A stretch of DNA of 10,915 bases, taken from CAVPCY01 sp963702525 (GTDB lineage Bacteria > Actinomycetota > Coriobacteriia > Anaerosomatales > PHET01). Positions within the stretch are counted from its first letter, which is position 1; each line of letters opens with the position of its first letter. The DNA is taken from assembly GCA_963702525.1 (NCBI GenBank), contig CAVPCY010000005.1, forward strand, positions 1 to 10,915, in the 5' to 3' direction. Below are positions 7,754 to 10,915 of this stretch, in pieces. The notes below the pieces were generated by a model. That model did not search any database, was not told the origin of the DNA, and was given only the letters and a program-made list of their open reading frames with translations. The position numbers and the translations under genes are program-made.

Positions 7754-9090
7754 CCCGCAAGCTCCTTCAGCGCGGCCCTCATCGCCGCCGGCATCCTCTC
7801 GGCAAGTCGCGCCGGATGGAGCATCCAACGAGCGATGAGCCGGGTGGCGTAGGGCTTGGCCGCCTCGGTGATGTCGATCTCGGGGTAGAGCGCCCTCGCG
7901 ACACCCTCGACCGTCACGAGGGCCTTGACCAGCAGCCCGTAGCCGACCGGTACCCGCACGCGCGCGTCGTCCATGATGCGAAGGAAACCGATCGCGAAAC
8001 CGCGGACGTCACGTGGCGGCGCCGACAGCGTACGCGCCATGAGCGCGGCCACCTCGCCGCGAACCTTGGGCTGCAGGTGCTCGGGCACGATCAATCCCAG
8101 CTCAGCCGAGTACTTGAGCGCGCGGTCGGCGTCGCCGTAGACGGTCGCGGCCAGTACCTGTGCGATCGCGATGCGCTGCTCGGGAGTCGTGGTGCCGGTG
8201 ATGCCGAAGTCCAGGTAGCAGATACGGCTGTCGGGCGTGACGAACAGGTTCGCGGGGTGAAGGTCGGCGTGGAAGCGGCCCATCTCGAGCACCTGTCGCA
8301 GGAACACCGTGGCGCCATGCTCGGCGAGGATGCGACCGTCGACCCCGCGCTCAGAGGCTTTCCCGAGCTCCGATAGCCGCCACCCCTCGATGAACTCGGT
8401 CGTCAGCACACGCCGGCTCGTGCGCGGCCATATCACGCGCGGTACGACCATGAGCGGGTCGTCTCGGAAATCGAACGCGAAGCGGTCGGCGACGCGAGCC
8501 TCGTTGCGCAGGTCGCACTCGGAGCACAGGGTCCCGGCGAACTCGTCGAGCAGGCCGGGCAGGTTGTAGCGCTCGAAGCGCCCGATCCGGCCCACGCGGG
8601 CTGCTATTGGCCGTGCAGCCGCGATGTCGGCCAGAATCGCCCGTTCGCTTCCCGGGCGGACCACCTTGACGGCCAGCGGCGTGCCGGCGGGCAGGGGCGG
8701 CCCCACCACCGGACGGTACTCCTGGGTGAGGATCGCGCGATGCACCTGCGCTATCGACGCGCTCGCCAGGGGCTTGTCGTCGAACTCGGAGAAGAGCTCC
8801 TCGGGCGCGCGACCGAAGTCGGCGGCGATCACCTCACGAACTGCTGATACGGGCAGCGGGGCGACGCTGTCCTGGAGCTTCTCCATCTCGAAGACGAGCT
8901 CGGGGCCGAAGAGGTCGGGCCGCACCGAGATCAGCTGGCCCAGCTTCACGAACGCGGGCCCGAGCCGCTCGAAGGCGAGTCGTAGTTCCGTCGCCCTGCC
9001 TGCTCGGCGCGCCGTGGCGCTAGCGTGCAGCGAGCCTGCCGCGACCGCTCGCCCCAGCGACCACGCTATGTGGCGGCCTCGAGCTGACAC
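7750..9090 (-). CDS. ubiB: UbiB/ABC1/ADCK-family atypical protein kinase-like ATPase
   Basis: Member of the family of bacterial UbiB and mitochondrial COQ8, which supports quinone biosynthesis or lipid handling at membranes through ATP binding and hydrolysis. Visible in order: the KxGQ motif KLGQ (49-52), followed by a normal RPDLFGPE...LQDSVAP stretch, the alanine/serine-rich loop ASASIAQVH (109-117), the nucleotide Lys142 in LAVKVVRPG, the ExD motif reading ECD (191-193), HADLHPANLF (274-283) with Asp276, and YLDFG (292-296). Length is about 446 residues, versus 546 in E. coli. It ends in an amphipathic-looking stretch and lacks the two C-terminal membrane helices of E. coli UbiB. The GTG at 9090 was chosen, with AGGG six bases upstream overlapping the stop of the preceding gene; the frame is open to 9219, but that part is encoded by the upstream gene. 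It is the last gene of a cls-phasin-like-ubiB run. The substrate in this organism is unknown. Confidence 0.88.
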   Translation of the reverse strand: MSARGRHIAWSLGRAVAAGSLHASATARRAGRATELRLAFERLGPAFVKLGQLISVRPDLFGPELVFEMEKLQDSVAPLPVSAVREVIAADFGRAPEELFSEFDDKPLASASIAQVHRAILTQEYRPVVGPPLPAGTPLAVKVVRPGSERAILADIAAARPIAARVGRIGRFERYNLPGLLDEFAGTLCSECDLRNEARVADRFAFDFRDDPLMVVPRVIWPRTSRRVLTTEFIEGWRLSELGKASERGVDGRILAEHGATVFLRQVLEMGRFHADLHPANLFVTPDSRICYLDFGITGTTTPEQRIAIAQVLAATVYGDADRALKYSAELGLIVPEHLQPKVRGEVAALMARTLSAPPRDVRGFAIGFLRIMDDARVRVPVGYGLLVKALVTVEGVARALYPEIDITEAAKPYATRLIARWMLHPARLAERMPAAMRAALKELAG

Positions 9091-9098
9091 CGCGCGCC

Positions 9099-9442
9099 CT
9101 AACCGCGCTCGGTGGGAGTGCGCGCGTCGAGCGCGGCCTGCATCGACTCCATCCGGCCCCTGAGCTCCGCGATCTCGAAGCGGAGCTCCTCGAGCACCTG
9201 CTGAGGCCCGCCTCGTCACCGGGCGCGGCCACCTTCCCGGACGCCAGCTCGGCCTTCAGGCGCTCCTTCTCCTCGGCGATCATGGCCGAAAGGCCGTCGA
9301 CGAACGCCTCGGGGCCGGACTCCATCTCGCCCGTCGCCTGACCGCTCCCGCGCTCGACTGCGGCCTTCCACCCCTCGTCGGCGGTCTCGTGGACGAGCGC
9401 CCACGCCGCCATGAAGCGCATGAACTCCTCGTTGCCGGCCAC
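9099..9442 (-). CDS. Small coiled-coil protein, phasin-like, with one frameshift near 9212
   Basis: Restoring one missing base gives a hydrophilic protein of about 114 residues. The first half has helical segments around FMRFMAAWALVHETADEGW and an EAFVDGLSAMIAEEKERLKAEL stretch. The end, VLEELRFEIAELRGRMESMQAAL, has heptad spacing typical of a coiled coil. The layout recalls the small phasin-like proteins (COG3937 type, named after polyhydroxyalkanoate granule regulators), but I cannot confirm membership. The GTG at 9442 was chosen because GGGAGGAGGG lies just before it; a GTG at 9460 is also in frame but would place the ribosome site inside the gene. As written, the frame breaks after DEAGL near 9212 and runs on out of frame. 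The corrected frame stops at TAG 9101-9099, eight bases before the ubiB start, which fits translational coupling. Confidence 0.6.
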
Positions 9443-9446
9443 AGCG

Positions 9447-9456
9447 CCCTCCTCCC
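9447..9456 (-). promoter_or_regulatory. Ribosome binding site of the phasin-like gene
   Basis: GGGAGGAGGG read leftward lies in the 18-base gap after the cls stop and four bases before the GTG at 9442. This is the strongest ribosome site in the window and supports this start and co-transcription with cls. Confidence 0.7.
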
Positions 9457-9460
9457 GCAC

Positions 9461-10912
9461 CTAGATGAGCTTGGATGCCAGTCGCGCTGCCGAGTTCCTG
9501 AACTTCGCGCCGGCGCCCAGCCCGGTGACGTCATCGAGCGTCACCTCGTGGCACTCCTTGAGGTCGTCGTAGAAGATCTGCTCGTTGATACGGGCGAACT
9601 CCTCGTCGTAGACCCACAGCATGAGCTCCTTGTGCAGCTCGAGGCTCCGGGTGTCGAGGTTCATCGTCCCAACAGCGACCGCTTCGCCGTCCACCACCAT
9701 CGACTTGGCGTGGAAGAAGCCCTTGTCGTAGAGGTGCACGTGCGCACCGGCCTCGAGCAGCGGACGCCAGAACGTCTTGGCGGCGTTGAACGCGATCTTC
9801 TTGTCGGGCCATCCGGTCATCATGAAGTGCACCTCGATGCCGGAGAGTGCCGTGTTGACGAGCGCCTCTTGCATGCTCTCGGTGGGCACGTAGTACGGCG
9901 ACTGGATCAGCACGCGCTTGTCGGCAGCGGTGATCGCGATCTCGTAGGCGCGGCTCGAAGACTGCCACCAGTCCTCGACGCCGTGCGCGACCACCTGGGT
10001 CATGATCGAGCCGGGGTCGCCCTCCCAGCGCGGGAAGTACTTCTCGGTGAACAGGGACTCCCTTTCCACCTCGAACCAGCGAGCGGCAAAGAGCTCTTGG
10101 AGCCGCATGACGCCTGGACCCACGATGCGCACCCCGGTGTCGCGCCAGTAGGGGTACTTCGGCTTGCCGTCGATGTACTCCTGGCCGATGTTGAAGCCGC
10201 CGGTATGGCCGATCACGCCGTCGATCACGGTGATCTTGCGGTGGTTGCGGTAGTTCAGTCTGCCGATCTGGGCTTGGTCCGACTTCCACTCCGCGCCGGC
10301 GTCGCGCAACGCCCTGAGCTGGTCCTTCTTGTACTGGATGTTGCCGAGGAAGTCGTTGAGGATGCGTACCTCGACGCCGGCCTTGAGCCGGTCCATGAGC
10401 GCGTCACAGATCGCCTCGGTGAGCTCGTCGCGCTCCCAGATGAAGTACTGCATGTGGACGAACTTCTCGGCACGCCTGATGTCGGCGATGAGCTCGGGGA
10501 AGTACGTGGAGCCGTGCGGCCAGACATCGACCGAGACCACCGGCAGCAGCGCGGTGTCGTTCATCTGGTCGATCCCCGAGATGACTCTGCCTTGGAAGCG
10601 GTGCGCCATCGACGCCTGTAGCTTCTCGGCCTGCTCGGCGTATCGCTGGTAGATCGGCTTCATGAACGGGGTGCGTATGGCGAGATAGTCGTGGAGCACC
10701 TTGCCCTTGCGCGTCTTCGAGGCCCAGTTGCGTCCCGCGAAGAAGTACAGGACGAGCCCGAAGCCGGGCAGGGCCCACAGGAGCAGGATCCACGCGAGAG
10801 TCGTAGTGGGATCGCGGTCGTCGTAGATGAGGGCGATCGCGACTGCCACCACGTACATGAGAAAGATGAGCGGCAGAAGCGTTGAGAAAGCGGCCAGCAG
10901 GGACCCGGTCAT
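9461..10912 (-). CDS. cls: Cardiolipin synthase-like phospholipase D protein
   Basis: Membrane enzyme of the bacterial Cls family, which joins two phosphatidylglycerols into cardiolipin. The product is 483 residues, the usual Cls length. Two N-terminal membrane helices (about 12-30 and 38-59, with the family's TLAWILLLWALPGFG and YFFAGRN) are followed by two phospholipase D domains. Their HKD motifs are NHRKITVID (H224, K226, D231, then GGFNIG) and HAKSMVVDG (H401, K403, D408, then GTMNLD). Both catalytic sites are complete. The ATG at 10912 lies three bases from the window edge, so its ribosome site cannot be seen and the true start could lie further upstream; the N-terminus as given already looks like a complete Cls. 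It heads a run with the phasin-like gene (18-base gap) and ubiB. It could act on other lipid head groups, since family members differ in substrate. Confidence 0.93.
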   Translation of the reverse strand: MTGSLLAAFSTLLPLIFLMYVVAVAIALIYDDRDPTTTLAWILLLWALPGFGLVLYFFAGRNWASKTRKGKVLHDYLAIRTPFMKPIYQRYAEQAEKLQASMAHRFQGRVISGIDQMNDTALLPVVSVDVWPHGSTYFPELIADIRRAEKFVHMQYFIWERDELTEAICDALMDRLKAGVEVRILNDFLGNIQYKKDQLRALRDAGAEWKSDQAQIGRLNYRNHRKITVIDGVIGHTGGFNIGQEYIDGKPKYPYWRDTGVRIVGPGVMRLQELFAARWFEVERESLFTEKYFPRWEGDPGSIMTQVVAHGVEDWWQSSSRAYEIAITAADKRVLIQSPYYVPTESMQEALVNTALSGIEVHFMMTGWPDKKIAFNAAKTFWRPLLEAGAHVHLYDKGFFHAKSMVVDGEAVAVGTMNLDTRSLELHKELMLWVYDEEFARINEQIFYDDLKECHEVTLDDVTGLGAGAKFRNSAARLASKLI

Positions 10913-10915
10913 GCG

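Noticed and set aside
9091..9219. N-terminal extension of the UbiB protein to 9219
   Set aside because: The extra 43 residues are Arg/Gly/Ala-rich and unlike the family, and the same DNA encodes the coiled-coil end of the upstream gene.
9389..10621. 410-residue open frame on the plus strand opposite cls
   Set aside because: It is long but made of repetitive Leu/Val/Glu/His/Asp antisense composition, and both phospholipase D motifs are on the minus strand.

Overview
The window is about 10.9 kb of very GC-rich, densely coding bacterial DNA. It carries eight gene calls with GC-rich third positions, several GTG starts and strong purine-rich ribosome sites. The amtB-glnK-glnD order is the arrangement known from Actinobacteria. 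I infer an actinobacterial genome, perhaps a deep or anaerobic lineage such as a Coriobacteriia relative. No 16S or other marker is present to prove this.

Layout. (1) Positions 213-4173, plus strand: a nitrogen-control operon with an ammonium channel gene (amtB), a PII signal protein (glnK) and its modifying enzyme (glnD). GlnK and GlnD are intact. AmtB is recognisable from end to end, but as written it is broken by about ten one-base indels. (2) Positions 4234-4797, plus: a PduO-type ATP:cob(I)alamin adenosyltransferase. (3) Positions 4826-6827, minus: acetyl-CoA synthetase (acs), convergent with pduO and carrying one frameshift just before its ATP-binding loop. (4) Positions 6932-7753, plus: a LarE-type sulfur transferase, divergent from acs, with a good -10 box in the 104-base gap between them. 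(5) Positions 7750-10912, minus: a tight three-gene run read as cls (cardiolipin synthase-like phospholipase D), then a small coiled-coil phasin-like protein, then a UbiB/ABC1 atypical kinase. The stop codons of larE and ubiB share one CTAG.

How the genes work together. Amt imports ammonium. GlnK reports the nitrogen and energy state and gates Amt. GlnD modifies GlnK at Tyr51 and removes the group. The cls-phasin-like-ubiB run suggests a membrane-lipid or quinone function. acs activates acetate. The LarE-like protein has a Cys-x-x-Cys plus distant Cys pattern resembling Fe-S sulfur insertases, but no larA, larB or larC is in view.

I found no mobile element, CRISPR array, tRNA or rRNA, and no clearly unprecedented system. 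The most notable points are the cluster of indels confined to amtB, the LarE cysteine triad without Lar partners, GlnR-like boxes before amtB, and the lipid/kinase operon. All gene functions are assigned from motifs read by eye.
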